Under the pieces are notes generated by a model. That model searched no databases and had not been told where the DNA came from. It worked only from the letters and a program-made list of their open reading frames with translations. The translations under genes and the position numbers were made by a program. Source: Candidatus Aminicenantota bacterium (GTDB lineage Bacteria; Acidobacteriota; Aminicenantia; UBA2199). Taken from it: DNA of 8,036 bases. The stretch covers positions 1-8,036 of the forward strand of contig JAOZTV010000138.1 of NCBI GenBank assembly GCA_029939015.1. Direction: 5' to 3'. This document shows, one piece after another, positions 1-5,432 of the stretch; within the stretch, counting starts at the first letter, position 1; each line of letters opens with the position of its first letter.

Positions 1-554
1 CCTGCACCTATTTTCAAACCACCGTAACTTAGTTTTCTTGAATAGTCTGTTGTGTTTTGTCCATGAAAATATCCTGCAATAAAATTTAATACATAAGTCT
101 TTGTTAATTTATAATAAAAACCAATGTCAAATTTATATCCTGTTCTATTTCCCTTATCCATACCTGTTAAATTATCGTCAAAATAAGCAATACCTTCATA
201 ATTAACAAAAATAATGCCTCCTGATAATCTAAAATTTATTCTTTTTTTTGACATAAATTCATACCCTAATCCAAAAGATATATAGTTTTGATCTGATTTT
301 ACTTTATAGTCTAATGTATCAACTTCACCTTCTTCTTTAAGAAATCCAAAACCTGAATAAACAAAAAAATCATTTTTGAATTTATAAGCTAAAATAATTT
401 CAGGATATAAAGGTTTGTCAGTATATATTTTTTGATAACTGGTATCAGCTGGTTTTAATAAACTCCAAGTTATATCAAGTGAAAATATTTTTTCTGCATA
501 ACTAAATGCATTGAATACTATCAATAATAATAAAATATATTTAAGTTTTTTCAT
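1..554 (-). CDS. Outer membrane beta-barrel-like protein, 3' part outside window
   Basis: An open frame runs from ATG at 554 to the left edge without a stop, giving at least 184 residues. An AAGGAG ribosome binding site (561-566) lies 6 bases upstream. The protein starts with a Sec-type signal peptide (MKKLKYILLLLIVFNAFSYA, cut probably after residue 20), so it is exported. The rest is made of short alternating polar/hydrophobic stretches rich in Tyr, Phe and Gly and separated by Asn/Asp/Lys-rich turns, for example YISFGLGYEF, INFRLSGGIIFVNYEG and YKFDIGFYYKLTKTYVLNF. This pattern is typical of transmembrane beta strands of an 8- to 12-stranded outer membrane barrel. The last visible residues (YGGLKIGAG) look like one of the final strands, so probably little is missing. 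I recognise no specific family, and porin, adhesin or structural roles are all possible. The barrel call rests on strand pattern only. Confidence 0.75.
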   Translation of the reverse strand, partial: MKKLKYILLLLIVFNAFSYAEKIFSLDITWSLLKPADTSYQKIYTDKPLYPEIILAYKFKNDFFVYSGFGFLKEEGEVDTLDYKVKSDQNYISFGLGYEFMSKKRINFRLSGGIIFVNYEGIAYFDDNLTGMDKGNRTGYKFDIGFYYKLTKTYVLNFIAGYFHGQNTTDYSRKLSYGGLKIGA

Positions 555-599
555 ATTATACTCCTTTATCTCATTTTATTAATAATCATACCATTATAA

Positions 600-631
600 T
601 ATATAAAAATAAATATGAAGTATTCATATTT
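600..631 (-). terminator. Rho-independent-like terminator after DinB gene
   Basis: A perfect 9-base-pair stem (611-619 with 623-631, loop GTA) starts at the stop codon of the DinB gene. Read on the minus strand it is followed by ATTTATTTTTATAT, a T-rich tract. The stem is almost all A/T, so it is weak by E. coli standards but reasonable for this base composition. It would separate the DinB gene from the barrel gene downstream. Confidence 0.45.
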
Positions 632-1131
632 TATTCATGTGGTTTCATACCAAACTTAGTCCATTCCTCTTTTGTTGGTCCATAAATACCTGGTATTTCT
701 ATGTTAAGCAACCTCATTATTACTGTCATTTGAGCCCTATGATGAATCTGATGTTTAATAAGTATAGAAAGTACTTTATTTCGCTTCCATTTCTGGTTAT
801 ATAATTCAATTATACCTTCAAGTTCTGAGTCTTTCCAGTTTTTTTTTATTAAGATTACAAGTTCTTCACTATGCTTTGTATATATCTCTATCAAAGTTTT
901 AAAACTCTCTGGAATATGTTTGTTCTCAAGAATGTCTTCAGGTATGATCTTTGCTTTCGCAGGCATTTCTGTCAATGTCTGAGTTATATGCCAGGCAATT
1001 CTACCAAGACTTCTTACATTTTTATTCACTTTTTTATTCATAAAGTCATCATTAATACTTCCAAATACTTTAATTGTATTGCTTGCCTCTTCGTTCCAAT
1101 CAATAATAAAATCTTCGATACTTTTATACAT
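631..1131 (-). CDS. DinB-family four-helix metal-binding protein
   Basis: This 166-residue protein matches the DinB/YfiT four-helix-bundle superfamily, cytosolic proteins that bind a divalent metal through three histidines. Some members are thiol-dependent transferases, and many are of unknown function. The expected ligands are visible: His48 in LGRIAWHIT, and His127 and His131 in the helix LIKHQIHHRAQ, giving the H...HxxxH triad. The C-terminal motif PGIYGPTKEEW followed by FGM is typical of one DinB subgroup. Length and ends are normal for the family, so it looks intact. The start is well supported by an AAGGAGG ribosome binding site at 1136-1142, and an extended -10 element sits just upstream. 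It has its own promoter and terminator and so seems to be a single-gene unit. The fold is confident; the substrate cannot be told from sequence. Confidence 0.88.
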   Translation of the reverse strand: MYKSIEDFIIDWNEEASNTIKVFGSINDDFMNKKVNKNVRSLGRIAWHITQTLTEMPAKAKIIPEDILENKHIPESFKTLIEIYTKHSEELVILIKKNWKDSELEGIIELYNQKWKRNKVLSILIKHQIHHRAQMTVIMRLLNIEIPGIYGPTKEEWTKFGMKPHE

Positions 1132-1152
1132 TTTTCCTCCTTTTATTTAAAA

Positions 1153-1161
1153 ATTATATCA
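1153..1161 (-). promoter_or_regulatory. Extended -10 promoter element of DinB gene
   Basis: Read on the minus strand, TGATATAAT is a perfect extended -10 (TGnTATAAT). No good -35 hexamer is seen, as is usual for this promoter type. Transcription would begin near 1146, just before the AAGGAGG site at 1136-1142, giving a very short leader. Confidence 0.5.
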
Positions 1162-1199
1162 TAAATTGAAAGATTGTTTTGGATGAAGAGGTTAAGAAT

Positions 1200-1310
1200 G
1201 TTGTTTCCAGAAGGCTTTGCAAAAACCGCAGGCATACAAATAAGTATGTAGAGGATTTTTGTAAAACCTTATGGTGCAACAGGCTTTAGACTATTCGTCG
1301 AAAGAATCGT
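1200..1310. repeat. G+C-elevated imperfect inverted repeat, possible small repeat element
   Basis: The 255-base gap between the DinB and methyltransferase genes holds a stretch of about 38% G+C (42 of 110 bases) in surroundings that are clearly more AT-rich. Its core is an imperfect palindrome centred near 1240. The arm AAGGCTTTGCAAAAACC (1211-1227) faces GGATTTTTGTAAAACCTT (1253-1270), and an inner stem CATAC/GTATG closes on loop AAATAA. GTTG at 1200-1203 faces CAAC at 1277-1280. Just to the right lies TTCGTCGAA (1294-1302), a short palindrome of its own. No open frame here looks coding. It could be a MITE-like or REP-like repeat, or a structured RNA in the 3' region of the methyltransferase transcript. 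Only the inverted symmetry is directly seen. Confidence 0.45.
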
Positions 1311-1342
1311 TTAATTTATGTACATCTTATTTTTGCTACTTC

Positions 1343-1363
1343 TACAAATTTTTTAAATTTGTA
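1343..1363 (-). terminator. Hairpin downstream of methyltransferase gene, possible terminator
   Basis: TACAAATTT (1343-1351) and AAATTTGTA (1355-1363) form a perfect 9-base-pair stem with a TTT loop, 23 bases past the methyltransferase stop. Neither strand has a convincing T tract after it and the stem is A/T-rich, so terminator function is uncertain. Confidence 0.3.
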
Positions 1364-1386
1364 TGCTTTCTCATATATACTTATCT

Positions 1387-2049
1387 CTATTTAGGAGTAA
1401 TATTTTTCATTATATATGCATTAAAATACTTTTCCTTATCCCATGGTGTGGCTTTGAATGCAAGAAATTCTAATTTTTTTAATAAAATAAATTTGTTGAT
1501 TTTAAGAAGATTCTCAATATAACTGGGGCTGTGACGATATGATTTAATTCCTGATTTTTGATTGATTTTTTCTGATATTCCATCTATATTTGATTTATTA
1601 TAACCGTTTAAACTTTCCGGCTTTAATTTTTCAAAAGTAAAACTAAAGATGCCATCAGCTTTTATCAATCTTGAAGCTTGGTTTATGAGAGGAGCTAAAT
1701 CTCCTAATAAATGAAAAACTCCATTTGCGGAAATATGATGAAAAAATTTATCAGAATATGGAAGAGGAATATTTTGTATGTCATGTTTTTTTAGATTATC
1801 TGATATTTCTTTAGAAGTACAGATTTTAAGCATCTTTTCTGATCCATCAATTCCATATATTACTAACCCGGCTTTTTGGAATAATACAGAACTAAGACCA
1901 GTTCCTATCCCAATATCCAAAAGAGTTTGATTAGGTTTAATATATTCGTAAGACAGTCCGAAAAGTATTTCCGGGCTGAACCATCCATATTTTAAACACT
2001 GTTTATCATAATTTTCAGCAAATTGATTAGAAATAATATTAGAATTCAT
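1387..2049 (-). CDS. Class I SAM-dependent methyltransferase
   Basis: This is a 220-residue cytosolic methyltransferase of the Rossmann-like class I fold. Motif I is LLDIGIGTG at residues 43-51, the glycine-rich loop that holds S-adenosylmethionine. Motif II is YGIDGS (65-70) with acidic Asp68, which would bind the ribose hydroxyls. A motif IV region follows at ISANGVFHLLGD (106-117), then ADGIFSFTF (131-139) as the post-IV strand. The acceptor is not predictable; the layout resembles general small-molecule methyltransferases (UbiE/Methyltransf_11/25 type). Its ATG lies inside the end of the S41 peptidase gene (11-base overlap). An in-frame stop sits two codons upstream, and only a very close AAGG (2051-2054) precedes it, so translation is probably coupled to the peptidase gene. 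No truncation is evident. Confidence 0.85.
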   Translation of the reverse strand: MNSNIISNQFAENYDKQCLKYGWFSPEILFGLSYEYIKPNQTLLDIGIGTGLSSVLFQKAGLVIYGIDGSEKMLKICTSKEISDNLKKHDIQNIPLPYSDKFFHHISANGVFHLLGDLAPLINQASRLIKADGIFSFTFEKLKPESLNGYNKSNIDGISEKINQKSGIKSYRHSPSYIENLLKINKFILLKKLEFLAFKATPWDKEKYFNAYIMKNITPK

Positions 2050-3292
2050 GCCTTAGTATATTATATGCTTTATCTAGCTGATTGTCTATCCCTTTGATTA
2101 ATAGGTTTTTATCTAATTTTATTTTAAAATCCGGTGTTACACCTTTGCCTTCAGGATTAAATCCATCTGGATAAACGATTTTTTCAATTGGCACAACTAG
2201 TAGAACATTCTCTTGAATGAAAAAACCCTGACCTGCAAGTAGTTGTCCCGGAGTTTGAGTGCCAACAATTGATGCAATACCAAGTTTCTGTAAACTTAAA
2301 GCAAAATGTTCCGCAGCTGAAATACTCATCTCATCGACTAAGACTACAACTTGTCCTTCATAAGATTGCATTGGGCTTAGATAATCATCTCTTTTACCTC
2401 TTCTGCCAACCCATGTACAATATTTAACTCTCTGGTTCACAAATCTATTTAATATAAATTTCATAGCATCAGTTGAGCCACCATCATTACCTCTCAAATC
2501 AATTATTAAACCTTTTGTTGACATTAAATCAGTTATCGCTGTATTTAAATTTGATGGAATTGGTGGTTGAAAACCATTAAATCTTAGATATCCGATATTT
2601 TCTTTTAAAATTTTAGATTCAATTTCAATAAATACTGGTGGTGTATTTTCTGATAAAATTATATCATTGGATCTTTTGATTCTTTTTATTTTAATACTTC
2701 TGATTAAACCATTATTGTCTGAATATTTTATTAAAACATGTGTATCAGCTTTACCATATATATTACGAAGTATAGTACTTGTTAGATGAAATTTATAATT
2801 ATTTTGATTAAATGGGGGTCTGAATGCCGTTTGTTTTATAAAATCAGCAATATTTAACCCATTTATTTTTTTAATAATAAAACCTGTTCTTAATCCTAGT
2901 TTATATCCAGTAAGTTCTGGATTTACTTTACTAATGATGATTTCATCATTTATTGTTCTTATGTCTATACCGATACTACCACTTGCAAACATATAAGGTG
3001 AAATATTATTTTTTAATGAAGAGATTGTTCCAATCCCTAAATGCGAACTGTTTAGCTCAAACAACATTTTATTTAACTCAAAGTAAAAATCTTTATCAGT
3101 TTTTGAGTGTTGAATATGTTTATATTTATCTTTTATTTTCTTCCAGTCAATACCACCAAACTTATAATCGTAAAATCTTTCATTAACAATTTTCCAGGAT
3201 TCTTCAAAAATGAATTTATATTTATTACTTTTTGAATTTTGCATGAAGCCATATATCACTAATATGCAAATTAAAAAAATTATTTTTTTCAC
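2039..3292 (-). CDS. Exported S41-family serine peptidase with PDZ domain
   Basis: This 417-residue protein has an N-terminal hydrophobic segment (about residues 1-17, MKKIIFLICILVIYGFM), so it is predicted to be exported or membrane-anchored facing the periplasm. A helical N-terminal domain (about 25-95) carries FGGIDWKKIKDKY. A PDZ domain follows (about 105-205, with GLRTGFIIKKING). The S41 protease domain (about 228-395) includes GYLRFNGF, GLIIDLRGNDGGS (261-273), the nucleophile motif SISAAE with Ser325, and EGKGVTPD (381-388). The lysine usually found 25 residues after the serine in Prc/CtpA enzymes is Gln350 here. Instead a Ser83-His84 pair stands where tricorn-type S41 enzymes carry their catalytic Ser-His, so a tricorn-like mechanism is likely. 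The start is GTG, supported by AGGGGG (3298-3303) at 5-base spacing. It is first in an operon with the methyltransferase. Confidence 0.88.
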   Translation of the reverse strand: MKKIIFLICILVIYGFMQNSKSNKYKFIFEESWKIVNERFYDYKFGGIDWKKIKDKYKHIQHSKTDKDFYFELNKMLFELNSSHLGIGTISSLKNNISPYMFASGSIGIDIRTINDEIIISKVNPELTGYKLGLRTGFIIKKINGLNIADFIKQTAFRPPFNQNNYKFHLTSTILRNIYGKADTHVLIKYSDNNGLIRSIKIKRIKRSNDIILSENTPPVFIEIESKILKENIGYLRFNGFQPPIPSNLNTAITDLMSTKGLIIDLRGNDGGSTDAMKFILNRFVNQRVKYCTWVGRRGKRDDYLSPMQSYEGQVVVLVDEMSISAAEHFALSLQKLGIASIVGTQTPGQLLAGQGFFIQENVLLVVPIEKIVYPDGFNPEGKGVTPDFKIKLDKNLLIKGIDNQLDKAYNILRHEF

Positions 3293-3472
3293 TTATACCC
3301 CCTGTTTTACAATATTCATTATAATTAAAAAATTCATAATAAAAACAGTACTTAAGTCTAATTATAAAATAAAGTACTTTAGTACTATTCCAATACAATT
3401 ATACTAATTTTGTTTTTGGAAATTAAATAGTATTATTTGAAAGACTAATTGCTATATGATATTATATTCAAT
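3293..3472. promoter_or_regulatory. Divergent control region with three AGTACT palindromes
   Basis: This 180-base region lies between the S41 operon (minus) and a membrane LuxR gene (plus). AGTACT occurs three times in 40 bases: 3347-3352, 3373-3378 and 3381-3386. The last two form AGTACTTTAGTACT, and the first runs into ACTTAAGT. A minus-strand TATAAT (3361-3366) lies between the first and second copies, where a bound repressor or activator could act on the S41 operon. A plus-strand TATACT (3400-3405) is a possible -10 for the LuxR gene, but I see no good -35 for either. The repeats are direct observation; the operator role is inference. Confidence 0.45.
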
Positions 3473-4426
3473 ATGAGTAGTATTAAACTTATTTTTTCTA
3501 TAATTCTTTTTGTTTTTGCAGGGTTACAGATATTTATTGTTTTTAATCTTTATTCAAAGAGTAAAAAATTATTTTATCAATATTATCTATATTATCTGGT
3601 TTTTATCCATGTTTTTATAATTATTAATCTTTATGGACGAGAGATCGTAAACTTAGTACTTAATGTTGGAACTATTTCTAATAGCTTAAAAATATCAATT
3701 GGTATGTATCTGAATTTTATAGCTTTACCTTTTTTGTTTATTGCAATTTATATGTTTATTCTTTTCTCTTATCAAATAACAAATAGAAAACTTCCAAAAT
3801 CTTTTAAAATCTTTTATTGGACTATCAATTTACTAGAAGTTTTCTTATTTATTAATTTATTAGTTAGAGCAAATAAGCATGGATTTAATGCCTTGACTGA
3901 ATTAGATAATATTATGGGTGTTATATTGGGAAATATGACAATGGTGTTTTTTATTTATTTTGCAATTTTTCAACTAATATTTAATATGCAAAAAATAGAA
4001 GATTTCAGATTGAAAAGAAATATAAGATATCTTGGATTATTATACTTTTTTATAAATACTACCTGGTTTTTGTTTTTATTCGTATTTCAGGATAAGATAA
4101 AAATAGGGTTTTATCCATTTTATACTTTAGTTTTTGCAATGAATTTTTTTCCTGTTCTTTTTATAAAATTTAAATTAAATAATATACTTAGCAAACCCAT
4201 TACAGATAGTCTGTCAGAGTTTCAAGGATTGTATGATAAATATTGTATTACCACAAAAGAGAGTGAAATTATTTATTTGATCAGAGATGGAAAAAGTAAT
4301 AAAGAGATTGCCGATATTTTATTTATATCTCTACAGACTGTTAAGAATACAATCTCAAATATATTCAAGAAAATAGAAGTAAAATCCAGAACCGAACTAA
4401 TTAAATTTATTCAATCTGATAATTAA
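3473..4426 (+). CDS. Seven-helix membrane protein with LuxR-type DNA-binding tail
   Basis: The 317-residue protein has about seven hydrophobic helices (near residues 4-26, 36-54, 76-99, 113-131, 148-171, 185-205 and 213-232), then a LuxR/GerE-type helix-turn-helix at about 258-314. The HTH shows the family pattern: ITTKESEIIYLI, then GKSNKEIADILFIS, the recognition helix QTVKNTISNIFKKI, and KSRTELIKFI. It is thus a membrane-bound transcription regulator that probably senses a signal with its membrane part and binds DNA on the cytoplasmic side. It has no kinase, receiver or known ligand domain. The frame also opens at TTG 3449, but that adds only eight residues. ATG 3473 starts directly before the first helix, although neither start has a good ribosome binding site. 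The gene stands alone, divergent from the S41 operon. A paralogue lies at 7005-7952. Confidence 0.85.
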   Translation: MSSIKLIFSIILFVFAGLQIFIVFNLYSKSKKLFYQYYLYYLVFIHVFIIINLYGREIVNLVLNVGTISNSLKISIGMYLNFIALPFLFIAIYMFILFSYQITNRKLPKSFKIFYWTINLLEVFLFINLLVRANKHGFNALTELDNIMGVILGNMTMVFFIYFAIFQLIFNMQKIEDFRLKRNIRYLGLLYFFINTTWFLFLFVFQDKIKIGFYPFYTLVFAMNFFPVLFIKFKLNNILSKPITDSLSEFQGLYDKYCITTKESEIIYLIRDGKSNKEIADILFISLQTVKNTISNIFKKIEVKSRTELIKFIQSDN

Positions 4427-4470
4427 TAGGTAGTTTCTCTTATTTTGTAAAATGAGAAAAACTACCTATT
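4425..4470. terminator. Long near-perfect hairpin between convergent genes (palindrome copy A)
   Basis: Beginning inside the stop codon of the LuxR gene, ATAGGTAGTTTCTCT faces AGAAAAACTACCTAT across a centre at about 4447. Up to 21 pairs form, with one C-A mismatch and one T-G wobble and a two-base GT loop. Its place between two convergent genes fits a bidirectional terminator, but no T tract follows the stem. A related copy at 5339-5383 is not between convergent genes, so it may instead be a repeat element used here as a terminator. Confidence 0.55.
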
Positions 4471-4550
4471 ATTGACTCTGTTACATGCCAGTTACGCTTC
4501 TTTGTATAAAGGCAAGAGCAGTCATAATAAAAAAAAATATTATTAATAGA
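4471..4550. other. Short intergenic stretch, left part G+C-elevated
   Basis: Between palindrome copy A and the DUF2178-like gene, 4471-4530 has about 37% G+C (22 of 60 bases), more than its flanks, and contains CTTTGTATAAAG, a small palindrome (4500-4511 region). On the minus strand a 28-codon open stretch encodes a hydrophobic run ending TALAFIQRSVTGM, but it has no clear start or ribosome binding site. I cannot assign a function. Confidence 0.25.
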
Positions 4551-4889
4551 TCAATATAATTTGAAGATCATTAAACCTGTTAATCCTCTGAAAATACCAG
4601 TACTTGCAACTAAAGCAAAAAACCAGTTTATTCCAGGGAACTTTAGATAAATAATTGCCATTGCTATCATTACTAATATCCCATGAAAACTATCTGTTTT
4701 ATGGATTAACTGAATATCCCTTTCATCAGGATTATGTTTAAGATGAGTAGTGATCAATCCTATTAAGAACGGTAAAAAAGATAAAAGTATTCCTGTAACA
4801 ACACCTAATTTAAGCATTAAAGGATAGGCTATGATTCCTGATAGTAATTGTGTACCAAACATCCAATAATAATTTCCTTTTAATTTCAT
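4551..4889 (-). CDS. Small four-helix membrane protein, DUF2178-like
   Basis: The 112-residue inner-membrane protein has four predicted helices (near residues 8-29, 31-49, 69-86 and 90-109) in two hairpins, joined by a polar loop with NPDERDIQLIHKTDSF. A DER...K loop of this kind is the hallmark of DUF2178-type proteins, which are often encoded next to a small XRE repressor. No biochemical function is known to me for the family. The frame opens nine codons earlier, but the ATG at 4889 is the better start: AAGGAG at 4897-4902 lies 7 bases upstream, directly after the repressor's stop, and the protein then begins MKLKGNYYW just before the first helix. It is the second gene of the operon with the repressor and is probably controlled by it. 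Family placement is by motif only. Confidence 0.8.
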   Translation of the reverse strand: MKLKGNYYWMFGTQLLSGIIAYPLMLKLGVVTGILLSFLPFLIGLITTHLKHNPDERDIQLIHKTDSFHGILVMIAMAIIYLKFPGINWFFALVASTGIFRGLTGLMIFKLY

Positions 4890-4902
4890 TTTTCTTCTCC
4901 TT

Positions 4903-5112
4903 TTAGCCTTTATCAAGGTCTAAATAAAATACTTCTTCCACACTTGTTTTAAAAAAAGCTGCAATTTTTAATGCAGATAGTACAGAGGGTATAAATTTCC
5001 CTCTTTCAACCGAATTAATAGTTTGTCTGCTTAAACCAAGCTCATTTGCCAATTGCTCCTGGGTTATATCAGCTTTTGCCCTCCAAACCTTTAAGTTATT
5101 TCCAATATCCAT
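4903..5112 (-). CDS. Small XRE-family helix-turn-helix regulator
   Basis: This 69-residue cytosolic DNA-binding protein is almost only a Cro/CI-type helix-turn-helix domain. LKVWRAKADITQEQLANELG holds helices 1-2 (residues 7-26), LSRQTINSVERGKFIPS the recognition helix and turn, and the end AAFFKTSVEEVFYLD is the usual tail of the short YozG/YgzD-like group. Such proteins often repress their own promoter and a partner membrane gene. The frame is open back to a TTG at 5124, but the ATG at 5112 is the likely start because GGAGG (5118-5122) lies 5 bases before it, inside the longer reading. The DUF2178-like gene follows after 13 bases. A near-consensus promoter overlapped by an inverted repeat sits upstream, consistent with autoregulation. 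Confidence 0.9.
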   Translation of the reverse strand: MDIGNNLKVWRAKADITQEQLANELGLSRQTINSVERGKFIPSVLSALKIAAFFKTSVEEVFYLDLDKG

Positions 5113-5138
5113 AAGCACCTCCAATAGCCATCAACGGT

Positions 5139-5167
5139 ATTGTAGTGCATGTTTTACTAAATGTCAA
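5139..5167 (-). promoter_or_regulatory. Sigma-70-type promoter of the repressor/membrane operon
   Basis: Read on the minus strand, TTGACA (5162-5167) is a perfect -35, followed by a 17-base spacer and TACAAT (5139-5144), a 5-of-6 match to the -10 box. Transcription would start near 5132, ten bases before the GGAGG site. This is the best promoter in the window. Confidence 0.8.
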
Positions 5168-5215
5168 GTGTAGATTACAAAAAGTACAAATAATTATACT
5201 TTTGTATGTTTGACA
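5162..5215. promoter_or_regulatory. Inverted repeat overlapping the -35 box, candidate XRE operator
   Basis: Nested inverted repeats share one centre near 5190: TGTCAA (5162-5167) with TTGACA (5210-5215), and TACAAAAAGTA (5176-5186) with TACTTTTGTA (5197-5206). The outer left arm is the -35 box of the repressor operon, so a dimer bound here would block RNA polymerase. The symmetry is seen; binding by the adjacent XRE protein is inferred from family habit. Confidence 0.55.
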
Positions 5216-5338
5216 GAAAAATAAAACATGAAAAACCAATCAACTGTTATGTATCTGATAAGGATTGATTTTCTGATTTTACTTAAAACTAAAAATGATG
5301 TTTTTATAATTAGTTTTTATTTTTCTTAAATAAACCTT
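5216..5338. other. Divergent intergenic stretch without a clear feature
   Basis: The 320-base gap 5113-5432 holds, from left to right, the repressor promoter and operator, this stretch, palindrome copy B and the promoter of the FGE-like gene. In this part I see only an AT-rich inverted repeat (AAAACTAA at 5285-5292 with TTAGTTTT at 5310-5317), which may be chance. Confidence 0.3.
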
Positions 5339-5383
5339 ATAGGTAAATTTACTCATTTTAATAAATAAGAAAAATTACCTATT
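5339..5383. repeat. 45-base near-palindrome, copy B
   Basis: This is a second copy of the hairpin at 4426-4470. The two align without gaps over 45 bases with 35 identities, and the arms ATAGGTA/TACCTAT are unchanged. At the eighth pair G-C in copy A is A-T in copy B, a compensatory change. Here the element lies in a divergent region and ends at the -35 box of the FGE-like gene, so it does not fit a simple terminator. Confidence 0.55.
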
Positions 5384-5410
5384 GCCAGTTGAATATTCCT
5401 ATGATTTAAT
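5382..5410 (+). promoter_or_regulatory. Promoter of the FGE-like gene
   Basis: TTGCCA (5382-5387, 5 of 6 to the -35 consensus), a 17-base spacer and TTTAAT (5405-5410, 5 of 6 to the -10 consensus) are preceded by the TG of an extended -10 (5402-5403). Transcription would begin near 5417, close to the GGAGG site at 5423-5427. The -35 touches the right end of palindrome copy B. Confidence 0.55.
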
Positions 5411-5432
5411 ATTGAATAATACGGAGGTAATT

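Noticed and set aside
871..1164. Plus-strand open frame opposite the DinB gene
   Set aside because: It is the antisense of a clear DinB-family gene, with low-complexity content and no ribosome binding site or family motif.
1271..1522. Plus-strand open frame running into the methyltransferase gene
   Set aside because: Half of it is antisense to the methyltransferase; the rest starts inside the inverted repeat and has no ribosome binding site.
2953..3407. Two plus-strand open frames over the S41 start and its upstream region
   Set aside because: They are shadow frames over the peptidase signal peptide and the AT-rich control region, with Phe/Tyr/Ile-rich content and no start signals.
4551..5112. 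Toxin-antitoxin module
   Set aside because: A small XRE protein beside a small membrane protein can look like one, but the four-helix DUF2178-like partner with the DER loop fits the common repressor/membrane-protein pair better.
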